In this document: positions 1-10,143 of the stretch, in pieces
How positions within the stretch are numbered: the first letter of the stretch is position 1
Layout: the number at the start of each line of letters is the position of its first letter
DNA from: Lobosporangium transversale
Taxonomy: Eukaryota; Mortierellomycota; Mortierellomycetes; Mortierellales; Mortierellaceae
Direction: 5' to 3'
Assembly: GCF_002105155.1 (NCBI RefSeq)
Contig: NW_019028997.1
Location: forward strand, 598,001-662,000
Length of the DNA stretch: 64,000 nucleotides
Notes under the pieces: generated by a model
The model's input: only the letters and a program-made list of their open reading frames with translations
The model's database searches: none
What the model was told of the DNA's origin: nothing
Translations under genes and position numbers: made by a program

Positions 1-348
1 GTTCTGCTGTAATGACGTCCAGGATCTTGTCAGGATAGAATGCAATGCGTGGGGGTTCGATTCTAGTAGGACGAAAGAAAAATCAAAGTTAGGATACGCA
101 CTTACTTTTTGTTCCTGAGCAACACAAATGGTAAAATAAAACTCTTACCTGTTACCATTAGAGTCTTGAAGGAACAGGATGGGATGTCCATCCAACTTGA
201 ATCGCTGTGCATCTGGAAACACATCCTGAATGTCTTGCAAACACACATAGTATGACGAGTCGCCATTGCTTGCCGAGATGGAAGCAATCCTGACACCGAC
301 TTCTTCAATGATGTCAGCTTTTCGGAATCGTTGGTATTGTTGGGTCAT
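1..348 (-). CDS. LRR family gene D1, 5' end only (cut by window start)
   Basis: Minus-strand gene entering from the left edge. Exon 1 is 348-149 (ATG at 348; 66 codons plus 2 nt, beginning MTQQYQRF and ending in DSNGN). The intron is 148-63 (86 nt, GTAAG...CTAG). Exon 2 starts at 62 and reads IEPPRIAFYPDKILDVI before leaving the window. The split arginine codon (AG|A) at the exon junction is shared by every family member here. The segment matches 52,137-52,485 (gene D2) with 2 differences in the first 60 nt, so the missing part probably resembles D2. I do not recognise a named domain in this N-terminal module. Whether D1 is intact cannot be judged from this end. Confidence 0.75.
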
Positions 349-1301
349 GGAGATGAGTCGAGGGATGATGATGAAAAGGAAGAATGAAAAGATTCGTTCA
401 TTCTATTTTTTATGCATTTTCTTTTTTTTGCTTCGCCATTTGGTGACGCAGGTGAGAAATATGGCTGTAACGTACTTTCTTGTTGTTTAGAGCTTGATCT
501 TGCTTGACATACTAGTTGTTTTTCCATCCATGGATACGATCCACTTGTGTCCTTGGCTTAAAGTAAAGTGCTCCTTGTTGAAGGCAAAGATGCTTTCGAA
601 TGATGTTGCATCGATTATGACCAGACATGGTTATACCAACCAACAATGCCCTGCTTACGAAAGATAGTTCAGGCTTCGAGCTACCGACTACTATGTTAAG
701 CAATAATGGCAGATAACGGAGCGATGACTATAAAATATCTGTAGTTTGCAATGGTACTCTAGTCAAGTTGATAAGAGCGGTAGCTCATAGCTTTATATTG
801 ACTTCTGATGAAAAGGTGATGATCTGAAATTAGAGTATATGGCCCAGCACAATACAAAAGCTGATACTTTGATCATAAATTTGGACCGCTGCTGTCAATA
901 TCCAATATCAAAACCGAAAATGCCATATGATTTTTACTTTACATAGCTGCCTCAGGGAGAGAGCTTGGTCGACAGATGTATTGGAGCATCTGTGCAGCAT
1001 GGACTTTCATACAAGTGGACCAGGACTTATAAAAAGCAAAGATTTGCACTTCCAGAGCTGAGTAAATGACTAGGTATACTATCCTTACCAATATCACAAT
1101 AATGGTGATCGACCATATCTTCCAAAGCTATCAACTCTTCAAGACCAAAAAGATATCATGACGCCAAATCCATGGTGATGAAGCAAGTCCTTGTGGAGAT
1201 ATTAAAGTAACAGTAAAAAATAACTAAAACACTCACTCAGTTATGCGTGTTAGTGCATGAAGAGCAAGTCTTGTCCAGACAAACAACGGCCCACTTCGTA
1301 C
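349..1301. other. spacer upstream of D1, no gene recognised
   Basis: No supportable coding region. The first part is the 5' flank of D1, and the whole stretch recurs at 52,486-53,452. From about 1,000 it is also shared with the inverted block ending at 28,249. Relative to those two copies, this one lacks 14 nt near 1,036 and carries several substitutions between 1,085 and 1,165, so it is the odd one out of the three. Confidence 0.6.
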
Positions 1302-1523
1302 TCAATGGCTTTTAATTTTTCTTTGTTGTTCAATCGAGTCGAGCAGGAGAGACTTACTAATGGAGTTATATAGCTTATCATAAAATATCCTTTCAGAGAG
1401 AGAGGAGTATTCGAAACTCATTTGGATGCGTCGCACATAAAGAGCGACTTGGACAAGTAATTCTTCAGACTTAGGTCTATTCAATCGGGAATAATATTTG
1501 GAGAATGCTTGGAAACGCGACAA
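1302..1523 (-). CDS. hypothetical 73-aa ORF, repeated three times
   Basis: Open frame of 73 residues starting MSRFQAFSKYYSRLN. It has near-identical copies at 27,712-27,933 (+) and 53,453-53,674 (-), and decayed relatives at about 23,740-23,975 (+) and 34,313-34,560 (-). I recognise no domain. The three good copies lie inside recent duplications, so their intactness is weak evidence of coding. The relatives contain stops. It may be a remnant of an older, longer gene or of a mobile element rather than a gene. Confidence 0.25.
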   Translation of the reverse strand: MSRFQAFSKYYSRLNRPKSEELLVQVALYVRRIQMSFEYSSLSERIFYDKLYNSISKSLLLDSIEQQRKIKSH

Positions 1524-1584
1524 AAGGGAAGCTAACTCATTTGTGAAGACATTTGGAAGATATGTTGTAGATGATTAGAGGAGC

Positions 1585-2300
1585 ATATACGGATAGTGAG
1601 GATAGTATGTAAGAGAGCGAGAAGTCCAAGGGTTCAAGAAAATGATGTAAAATTATTTTTTATTTCTTATTTTTATTTTATTTTAATTTCCATATTTTTG
1701 TTTTTATTTCTTATTTTTATTTCTTATTTTTTATTTCCTTAATTTAATTCTTATTTTATTTCTATTTACTATTTGTTTTTTTTTTTTTTTAATATTTTGT
1801 TTAATGATTTAATTTTATCTCACTTCTTTGTTTAAAAAATATAACAAGGCCAGAGTCAATAGCTGAATATCTATTTGTTCATGCTTATGCTTCCATATGC
1901 GAAGAGAAGAAAGGCGGACATTAAGAGAACAATATGACTTGTTGATGACACTTATCGCTTGTGGAGCTGCAAATGACGAGAGTAAGCATACATTTATTTA
2001 AATGCATTGTGCTTACTATCTTTTCATATTCCACTGAATTATCTTGAATAGTACTCTTCATAATGTACTCTTACTTCATTTAATCGCAGTCAGCCTCTTC
2101 AAAGGAAAGGAAGACAAACTTGGCTGGTGTTGTCAAGATACTCTGCCTCTATTCTTGATCAAGGGCTGGCTGCCTGTGAGCATGGGTGTGTAAATACAAC
2201 CGTCACTATGCTTATGTTATGGGCCTTTGTCCTGTTTAGTTTAACCACATCACACTACATGTTGCTCGTTGCTCATTGTCTAAATAAGTTTCTTCCCTTG
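1585..2300 (+). repeat. R1 dispersed repeat, copy 1
   Basis: A unit of about 0.7 kb found five times in the window: here, 8,285-8,990, 26,869-27,650 (inverted), 53,736-54,517 and 60,503-61,208. It consists of a short leader (GTCCAAGGGTT...), a T-rich tract of variable length built from TTTTTATT words, then about 480 bp of conserved sequence from AAGGCCAGAGTCAATAGC to about CTCATTGTCYAAATAA. It has no ORF, LTR or terminal inverted repeat that I can see. Around 2,075-2,105 this copy matches the 8.7-kb copy rather than its own duplicate at 54.3 kb. Confidence 0.7.
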
Positions 2301-3015
2301 GAGTATGGGAGGTCTTTGCTTGCTCTGGTACCAAGAGGTATGAGAGGAGTATAGATGACATCAGAAGCGGATAATGAGCGGCATAGACTCCATGCATCTG
2401 CTGCTATTCGCTGTCTCAATTTCTAAATTTTTGCCACCAACAGGACGGACCAATAGATGTGAGAGATGTAAGGGCAATGGACGCGCGCACATCACATGAA
2501 TCTCTCTCGGCTCTTTTTGCTTGACCCTTCTTCTCCCTTGCTTCGTCTCTTTCACTATACAATCTCAGCATTAAATCGAATATTGAATCGATAGAGCGAT
2601 GAACAACGTTGGATGATGTCACTTGCCTCTTGGCTTTCAAAAACGAACATTTATAAAGGTGTCATCTGTCCACTCTTTCTCTTTTTCTTCTTTTCTTTAT
2701 CCTTCAACCACTTTGACGAAAATGAAAGGTAAGAAGCTCCACTCCCAAAAGAAAAAGATAAAAAAAACATATCCACTCTTACTTGATAAGAAAAAAAAAT
2801 AATGACCACAGCTCTCATACTTTGTGTTAACTGACTGTGATGCTAACTTTTTCTTTCTTTTCTTTTCTCTTTCGCTTTCTTTTTCAGTCACTACAACCAC
2901 AATAAGAGCTACCACGTCCCTTGACAGGCATCCAGGCTCTTGGCCTCTCTTCTGGCCGAACCTAGGACCGGCCTTCCCCAAGCCCGACGAAGGGCTTTGG
3001 TCGATGCCGATCCCA
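2301..3015. other. non-coding segment with a G/C-rich patch
   Basis: No supportable gene; the frames present are short and of extreme composition. About 2,915-3,015 is strikingly G/C-richer than its surroundings (AACCTAGGACCGGCCTTCC and neighbours) and runs straight into the A-rich tract that follows. Pyrimidine-rich runs occupy 2,845-2,890. The stretch recurs inverted at 26,153-26,868 and directly at 54,518-55,232. Confidence 0.5.
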
Positions 3016-3350
3016 TAAAAACCAGAAAAACCCAAAAAAATCGAAAAAACACGAAAAACCAAAAAAAATCCATAAAACACAAAAACCAAAAAAAATCCAT
3101 AAAACACAAAAACCAAAAAAAACTATAAAACAAAAAAGACCAAAAAAATCATAAAAAAAAAAGACCCAAAAAAAACATTATAAAAAACAAAAACAAAAAA
3201 AAAGTATTAAAAAGAATTAAAAAAGCAAAAAAAAATGCATAAAAAAAACAAAAAGCAAACAAAAAAAAATATAAAAATACAAAAAGCAAAAAAAAATATA
3301 AAACTAAAAAAAAGCCGAAAAAAACAAAAAAAATAAGAAAAAAAAAAAAA
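3016..3350. repeat. strand-asymmetric A-rich tract
   Basis: About 335 nt made almost entirely of short A runs separated by single C, G or T words (AAAACACAAAAACC, AAAAAATCCAT), with degenerate tandem units of about 26 nt near 3,055-3,115. Copies: 25,818-26,153 (as T-rich) and 55,233-55,570. It follows the G/C-rich patch like a decayed poly(A) tail follows a retroposed sequence, but no retroelement coding sequence is visible. Confidence 0.65.
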
Positions 3351-3740
3351 AAAATTTAATAACTAATATTTAATATGTAACATTATAATATTTACTCATA
3401 ATATGTAACACTATAATATGTACCAATATAATGTGTACATTATAATAATAACAACTATATTAATCAAGGTGTTTAAGGTGTCTAAGGTGTTCAGGATGCT
3501 CAAGGCGCCAAGGTACCCAAGGCCTGCTAGACACAAGATATCCAAGATACCCTAAGGCGTCTAGAAGGCTCGATACATCCAACGGTACCCAATATACCCT
3601 CCGAAACACCCGAAGAACTCTGGACACAAGGCACTCAAGACACCAAAGATACCCAAGGCATCCTAGATACTTAACGCACTTGATACACTAGAGATAGTCA
3701 AAATAGCCAACATTAATCCTCAAGACCCTTATACCCTAGT
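3351..3740. repeat. A/T palindromic stretch and degenerate AAGGYGTC minisatellite
   Basis: From 3,351 to 3,465 lie alternating TAATATGTAACATTATAATA words. From about 3,470 to 3,680 follows a degenerate tandem array of roughly 10-12 nt units (AAGGTGTCT, AAGGCGCC, AAGATACCC). The array is present at 55,685-55,955, and a visibly more diverged inverted version is at 25,430-25,650. It has no coding potential. Confidence 0.55.
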
Positions 3741-4180
3741 CGTAGTTGTTAAAATAATAAATAAAAAGAATAAAAATTATAAACCATCGTATTTAAATAT
3801 TCTCCCTATAAGCGCAGACGGAATGCGAAAATGGATGTTAACCAACAGTGCTTTTGCCAGGTTCAAAAACCGAATATGAGGTTGCGTGTGTGGAGGAAAA
3901 CGAACGGCTGCGCGATTTAGTTATTTTTTACAGGTGCATTGGATCACTCATCACGCCCAATTGTTTTTGGTGGCATTTTTTTAAATTTATTTTATACAAC
4001 GGGGAGCCTCCATCAACGTTAGCACGTTAGAATCCCCTTGCAAGGAGAGAAAGAGTAAACGTCGAAAGATCAAAAGGCAACGTCGGAATGAATGCTTGGC
4101 TACTGCAAGTCAGTTATTTATTTGGACTGAATAATATTCAAACATCATTATGATGCTCAAGTCATCCAACCTGCTATCAT
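3741..4180. other. 3' flank of LRR gene A1
   Basis: Non-coding A/T-rich 3' flank of A1, with no gene seen. A diverged inverted relative follows LRR relic F at about 24,960-25,330. The 3' flank has therefore travelled with the gene in an older duplication as well as in the recent one (55,958-56,397). Confidence 0.5.
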
Positions 4181-7100
4181 TTAGACTGCTACAGTCAAAG
4201 TGGTGCTATTCTTCAGTGCCTTCGATAGCGCATGAGCTCCTTCATCCCCAATTGAGTTGCACCACAAGTTCAAAGTAGTCAGGGTTGTATTAGCCTTGAG
4301 TGCCTTTGACAGTGCAATTGCTCCTTCAGCTCCAATTGAGTTGCATGCCAAGTTCAGAGTAGTCAAAGCTGTGTTAGCCTTGAGTGCCTCTGACAGTGCA
4401 AATGCTCCTTCCTTTCCAATTAAGTTATTGGGTAAGTCCAAAGCGTTCAGGGTTGTGTTAGCCTTGAGTGCCTCTGACAGTGCAAGTGCTCCTTCATCCC
4501 CAATTGAGTTGTCCCGCAAGTTCAAAGTAGTCAGGATAGTGTTAACCTTGAGTGCATCTGACAGTGCAAGCGCTCCTTCCTCCTCAATTGAGTTGTCCTG
4601 CAAGTTCAAAGTAGTCAAGGCTGTGTTAGCCTTGAGTGCCTCTGACAGTGCAAGAGCTCCTTCCTTCTCAATTGAGTTGTGCGACAAATTCAAAGCAGCC
4701 AGGGTTGTGTTAACCTTGAGTGCCTCTGACAGTGCAAGAGCCCCTTCCTTCTCAATTGAGTTGCCTTCCAAGTTCAGGGTAGTCAAAGCGATGTTATTCT
4801 TGAGTGCCTCTGACAGTGCAAGTGTTCCTTCCTTTCCAATTAAGTTATTGGACAAGTCCAAAGCGTTCAGAGTTGTGTTAGCCTTGAGCGCCTCTGACAG
4901 TGCAAGAGCACCTTCATTCCCAATTGAGTTGCTGAACAAGTCTAAAGTAGTCAGGATAGTGTTAGCCTTAAGTGCCTCTGACAATGCAAGAGTTCCTTCG
5001 TACCCAATTGAGTTGCCCTGCAGGTCCAAAGCAGTCAAGGCTGTGTTAGCCTTGAGCGCATCTGACAGTGCAAGAGCACCTTCATTCCCAATTGAATTGC
5101 CTTCCAAGTTCAGGGTAGTCAAAGCGGTGTTATTCTTGAGTGCTTCTGACAGTGCAAGTGCTCCTTCCTTCTCAATTGAGTTGCGCGACAAGTTCAAAGC
5201 AGCCAGGGTTGTGTTAACCTTAAGTGCCTCTGACAGTGCAAAAGCCCCTTCCTTCTCAATTGAGTTGCCTTCCAAGTTCAGAGTAGCCAAAGTTGTGTTA
5301 ATCTTGAGTGCCTCTGACAATGCCAGCGCTCCTTCATTCTCAATTAAGTTATTGGACAAGTCCAAAGTAGTCAAGGCTGTGATAGCCTTGAGTGCCTCTG
5401 ATAGTGCAAGAGCTCCTTCATTCCCAATGGAGTTGCTGAACAAGAGCAAAGTATTCAGGGTAATGTTAGCCTTGAGTGCCTCTGACAGCGCAAGAGTTCC
5501 TTCCTTCCCAATTGAGTTGTCTTCCAAGTTCAGAGTAGTCAAGACTGTGTTAACCTTGAGTGCCTCTGACAGTGCAAGTGCTCCTTCATACCCAATTGAG
5601 TTGCCCTGCAGGTCCAAAGTAGTCAAGGCTGTCTTAGCTTTGAGTGCCTCTGACAGCGCAAGAGCTCCTTCCTTCCCAACTGAGTTGTACCGCAAGTCCA
5701 AAGCAGTCAGGGTAATGTTAGCCTTGAGTGCCTCTGGCAGTGCAAGTGCTCCTTCCTTCCCAATTGCATTAAATCTGAAGTTCAAAGAAGTCAAGGTTGT
5801 GTTCGTCTTCGACAGCAACAGAATTCCTTCCTTCCCAAGCGAGTCGTACTCCAAGTCCAAAGTGACCAAAGTTGTATTGGTCTTGAGCACTTCTAACAGT
5901 GCAAGAGCTCCTTCCTTCCCAATGGAGTTGCCCATCAAATCTAGTGTGGTCAAAGTCCTGTTAGCCTTGAGTCCCTCTGATAGTGCCATGACTCCTTTAT
6001 CTCCAATTAAGTTGTTCCTCAAGTTCAAAGTAGTCAAACATCTGTTGGCCTTGAGTGCCTCTGACAGTGCCAGAGCTCCTTCAACCATAACTGAATTATC
6101 CCTCAAGTTCAACATGGTTATAGCAGTATCGGTCTTGAGTATATTTGCGAGTGATTGAAAGTCACTAGTGTTAATCAATCGAGGCTTCATCTCAATAGTT
6201 AGTTTTTGAAGGTGTGGTGGCCTGCTGAGCTGTAAACTGGGGACCTTTATAGTGTTCGGAGGTAAAACAATATGGATCGTCTTCATGCTGCTAAGTTTTG
6301 TGATGTGAACAAGCATTCCATATCGCGAGGATGTCGAAAGTAATTTCTCGGTGGTGCTTTCTTGGAACTCTCCGAGTTCAAGTCGAAGGGCCGATATACT
6401 TGACTTATTTAATACTTCCTCCAAAGCTTCAAGATCAGCTTTGGTCCAATTCCAGTTAAAGATGATATCCAACTCGTAAACACGTCTTGCATTGGTCAGC
6501 GCATTGAAGAATTCTTCAGCTGTGGTTTTGGATTTCAATGTGATGGTCACTTTGCCAAGGTACGAGTCATATTCACCGCCATTCAACTCCACTGCTTTTT
6601 CGAACGCTTTCTGTTCTGCTTCTCTATATGTCGAGCGATAGTGATCGAGACAAACCCATTTGACATGACCTGCTTCGGTCGTGATCCTGTACAAGTTACC
6701 AAGTTGATTGCCTTCATCATTTGTTTGAAAGAATGTTCCCAGTTGTCGAAGATCGGCTTCTTCAAGTACCTTATAGTCATCAATTGTGGTGATGTTGCTC
6801 AAGACCGGATGTACATTGGAAAGCGCTTCCATATATTTGACCGAGTAGTTGATAGCGGCATCGACATTCGGGATTGGTGCCAGAGAAGCCGTCGGAGACG
6901 ATGTATCCTTGAGACAGTGTAAAAGGGTGAGCATGTATTTTCCATACTTGCGATAAAACTCCATACTGCTTCGAACTTCATATCCATTATGGTTGGCAAT
7001 ATGGATTTGGCTCTGGCTGCTTGTCGTTGCGGAGTGATCCCCACATTCACAGAGGAAATAAAGGCGAAACTTCTTTTTCAAGATATTCCTTGGATTCCAC

Positions 7101-7715
7101 TCGGTCTGCTGGATAGGTAAAATAATAAAAAGTCGCGGGATTGGACACTCGTGTAGCTCAAGGCTCTGGACGAGGATGGCGTTAACATGCTTTTGAAGGA
7201 TAGCAAGTCTGTCGAGGGCTTGACGTTGGAGTTCTTTAGGTATCTCATTACTCTTCTCCTTAGTCTCCTGTTGTTGTGGTTCCTCCAAGGAAGACAAGTT
7301 AGTGACAATATTACTATTGCTGGACTGCGACGTTCCCGTAATGATGTCCAGGATCTTGTGAGGATAGAAAGCAATGCGTGGAGGTTCGATTCTAATAGAA
7401 TAAGAAAAGAAAGACATGAATGTCCAATCGAGTTCACTTATTTGGTTCTTTTTTCTTTCCAAGGCAATTGACAAGGCACCTTGATAAAGTAAATATTATA
7501 CTATACCTGTTGCCATTAGAGTCTTCAAGGAATGGGATGGGATCTCCATCGGATTTGAAATGTATTGCCTCTGGAAACATGTCTCGAATGTCCGTCAAAT
7601 CCACATAGAATGTCAAGTCGCCATTGCTTCGAGAGGTGGAATCAATTCTGACACAAACTTGTTCAATCGTTCCAGTGCCAGCCTGTCGGAACTGTTGGTA
7701 ATGAATTTGTGTCAT
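4181..7715 (-). CDS. LRR family gene A1, intact 1139-aa receptor-like protein with 23 LRRs
   Basis: Exon 1 is 7715-7507 (69 codons plus 2 nt, starting MTQIHYQQF). The intron is 7506-7392 (115 nt, GTATAG...ATTAG). Exon 2 is 7391-4181. The protein has an N-terminal module (about 1-90), a linker, then a central domain with the landmarks PRLFIILP, FRLYFLCECGDH and FYRKYGKYM (about 170-260), a second conserved region ending near residue 500, and 23 leucine-rich repeats to the C-terminus. Repeats are 28 residues (LxxNSIGxEGALALSEALKxNTTLTTLx), the ribonuclease-inhibitor/NLRC3 class; unit 4 is 3 residues short. No signal peptide, membrane segment or P-loop is visible, so it is probably cytoplasmic. 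By analogy with other LRR-RI proteins it probably binds protein ligands. The residues that vary between units are chiefly the two after the first leucine, on the expected concave face. Function is unknown. A2 is an identical protein. Confidence 0.85.
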
Positions 7716-8284
7716 TTTTCTTTTTTTCTTTTTTTTGGTGATTATTCGATGAATGATGACAAGCTGAAGGGTTTTCTCATTTTCATTTTCTGAGCAATGG
7801 AGTCGCCGACCATCTTTTTTTTTTTGTCTGGCTTTACCGCTTGAGTACAAAAGTACAAGGATACAGGTCTGTCGAATGCATTCATCTGCTGTGCCTAATA
7901 AATTAGAAAAGCTATCCACATGCACATGCAGTCTTTGATTGGCTCTCAAATGATGACTACAGACACAATTAAGTGCGCCTTGGGCTGTTGATACAGTACG
8001 GACCACATAATGGCGCCGTATCATTCTCTCTTCTTGCAAATTTCCTGAAATACCACCCACCCTGACAACTGAACTAAGGTGCTTTCCTCATCCTTGTGCT
8101 TGTCCTCCCGGTCACCTTTGAGCTCTTCAACAATGTTATCTTTGTCACTGGCAGAGGGTACTTTGTGAAATATTCCTCAATCGATGGTCTACTGTAGTTG
8201 AAAGGAGTATCTGTTCCGTATAAACGCTAATGGAGGAGTTAATCCTCATGTGGGAACTAACGGAAGGCGTAGCTGGAGGGAGAT
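7716..8284. promoter_or_regulatory. 5' flank of A1 (putative promoter region)
   Basis: Non-coding, T-tract-rich sequence immediately upstream of the A1 start codon, duplicated at 59,933-60,502. The copies differ by one T in a homopolymer (8 versus 9) about 15 nt upstream of the ATG. I see no convincing TATA or other named element. A diverged relative of the part near 8,120-8,170 lies near 17,880-17,940. Confidence 0.35.
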
Positions 8285-8990
8285 CATACGGAGAGTATGG
8301 ACAGTGTATAGGAGAGCGAGAAAATGAATTAAGTCCAAGGGTTCCAGGAAATGAAGTAAGGAATTTTTTTATTTTTATTTTACATTTTTTATTTTTATTT
8401 TACATTTTTTATTTTTATTTTACATTTTTTATTTTTATTCCATATTTTATTTTTTATTCCATATTTTTTATTTCGTATTTTTATTTGTTTTTTATTTATT
8501 TTATATTTATTTTGTTTAAAAAATATAGCAAGGCCAGAGTCAATAGCTGAATATCTACTTGTTCATGCTTATGCTTATGCTTCCATATGCGAAGAGAAGA
8601 AAGGCGGACATTAAGAGAACATTATGACTTGTTGATGACACTTATCGCTTGTGGAGCTGCAAATGACGAGAGTAAGCATACATTTATTTAAATGCATTGT
8701 GCTTACTATCTTTTCATATTCCACTGAATTATCTTGAATAGTACTCTTCATAATGTACTCTTACTTCATTTAATCGCAGTCAGCCTCTTCAAAGGAAAGG
8801 AGGGAAAGACAAACTTGGCTGGTGTTGTCAAGATACTCTGCCTCTATTCTTGATCAAGGGCTGGCTGCCTGTGAGCATGGGTGTGCAAATGCGGTGCCAC
8901 TGTGCTTATGTTATGGGCCTTTGTCCTATTTACTTTAGCCACATCACACTACATGTTACTTGTTGCTCATTGTCCAAATAAATGTTTATT
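8285..8990 (+). repeat. R1 dispersed repeat, copy 2
   Basis: Same unit as at 1,585-2,300, with a T-rich tract here made of about three tandem 20-nt TTTTTATTTTTATTTTACAT-like words (8,365-8,450). Its right end coincides with the left edge of the large inverted repeat (about 8,985). The inverted partner at 33,860 lacks R1 and continues into unrelated sequence. R1 insertion or recombination at R1 may therefore have set that boundary. Confidence 0.65.
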
Positions 8991-8999
8991 GACATATTT

Positions 9000-9854
9000 A
9001 TTTTATTTGCTACAAGTCATCTACCCTGCCATCTTTAGAGCTGCTGGCATTTCCACTATCACAACATGCATCTACTGCAAAAGACGCATCCTTGGGGTCC
9101 GTATCTCCTTCGCTCATTGAACACATTAAGAGAGCTTTTAATGGTATTGCACTAACCTGAGATACCTCCATTGTCATTCTTGTCATCATTTGGATCATCC
9201 TTGTGTATCTCAGTTGCTGTCCCTCTATCTAACAGAGCGATAAGGTGCGAATATCTCTGCTTACTCACTTGTGCCTGCTTTAGCACCTGGCTGGTGAGCA
9301 GCGGTAGCTGCCTGCTCAATGGGGATCTTGCTCAGTTATAGGCAATATCTAATGAGAAGAACTAAAATAATTGGGGATTGGTTAGTGAGCTGAAGAGACA
9401 AAACACAACCGCACAACTTCCTTTGTGCTATTAATCTGCTCATTTCCTCAGGGGCAGGGGTCCCAGACATCCAACGATGAAAACAACCGCAATTGGATGA
9501 TTCCTAACGTTCGTCATAGCCATCAGCCTCAAAGAGACAACAGGCATCGATTGCAGCACTGCCAAGAGCCAAAAAGACTCATGGGGAGGTCATAGCAAGA
9601 GACAGTCCACACCTTTTAGCATCGACTATGTGTCTCTCATGTACCCAAAGAGCAACCAACATGATGAGCAGAATTGCTTACAATATGACTCCCAGATAGG
9701 TCCAACGGGAAGTGGACTCCAAAGAAGTCGGATGAGGCCATATGGAGGAGGGACTTATTTGCACCACATTATCAACTGCGTGGTACAACAACCCCCTCAT
9801 GGACCCACGAGTCTGACGGAGAACATGTCGTTCAAGCTGCTGCACCATCCATGC
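9000..9854. other. spacer with an internal 75-nt diverged duplication
   Basis: No convincing gene. About 9,590-9,655 and 9,950-10,010 are diverged direct repeats of each other (both contain GGTCATAGC...TCATGTACCCA). The second copy lies within exon 2 of the small gene at 9,855-10,143, and the first is interrupted by stops in the corresponding minus-strand frame. It could be a decayed neighbour of that gene. Copies of the segment are at 32,993-33,847 and 61,218-62,072. Confidence 0.4.
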
Positions 9855-10143
9855 TCAACATGGAGAGGTGAAGACACCCAACGGAGCAAACAAGAACAAC
9901 AAGCTCAAATCCAGCACCACCTCAGTCCCGGGCTCTGAGGCGAGGTCATAGCGAGAAGCAATCCAGCGCCTTAGCATAGACTGTACTCTTCTCATGTACC
10001 CACGGAGGACCCTGCTCGCATCCTTTCTCTGAAATCCGTACACACGCTATGCTTGTTCTTAGTCACAACCAATCCCTTACCTTGTGGCTATACTTCGTTT
10101 CATTGCGCTTGCTAGTCTTGATAACCTTGTAAAGCAACCTCAT
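9855..10143 (-). CDS. putative two-exon small protein (78 aa)
   Basis: Exon 1 is 10143-10081 (21 codons, MRLLYKVIKTSK...). The intron is 10080-10029 (52 nt, GTAAGG...TTTCAG) and exon 2 is 10028-9855. Joining the exons keeps one frame, giving a very basic N-terminal half (RKDASRVLRGYMRRVQ) and a hydrophobic C-terminal half (VVLDLSLLFLFAPLGVF). This pattern could suit a small tail-anchored or organelle-targeted protein, but I recognise no family. The frame and both splice sites are kept in all three copies (also 32,704-32,992 and 62,073-62,361), though those copies are recent. The splice structure is my inference. Confidence 0.35.

Noticed and set aside
2697-3116. 139-codon Phe/Val-rich frame and its opposite-strand partners
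   Set aside because: It arises from translating the A-rich/T-rich tract; composition is not that of a protein.
4184-6106. Regular 84-bp spacing suggested a CRISPR-like or satellite array
   Set aside because: The units are in-frame coding LRRs with variation at protein-structural positions; there are no spacers.
4257-6158. 633-codon open frame antisense to the A1 LRR array (also 56,474-58,375 and shorter ones opposite B, C and D2)
   Set aside because: Its 28-residue periodic translation is the reverse complement of the 84-bp repeat. Because the period is a multiple of three, a stop-free antisense frame in one unit is stop-free in all. No start context or domain.
8230-8550. 106-codon Phe/Ile/Tyr-rich frame
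   Set aside because: Its second half is translated TTTTTATTTT words of repeat R1.
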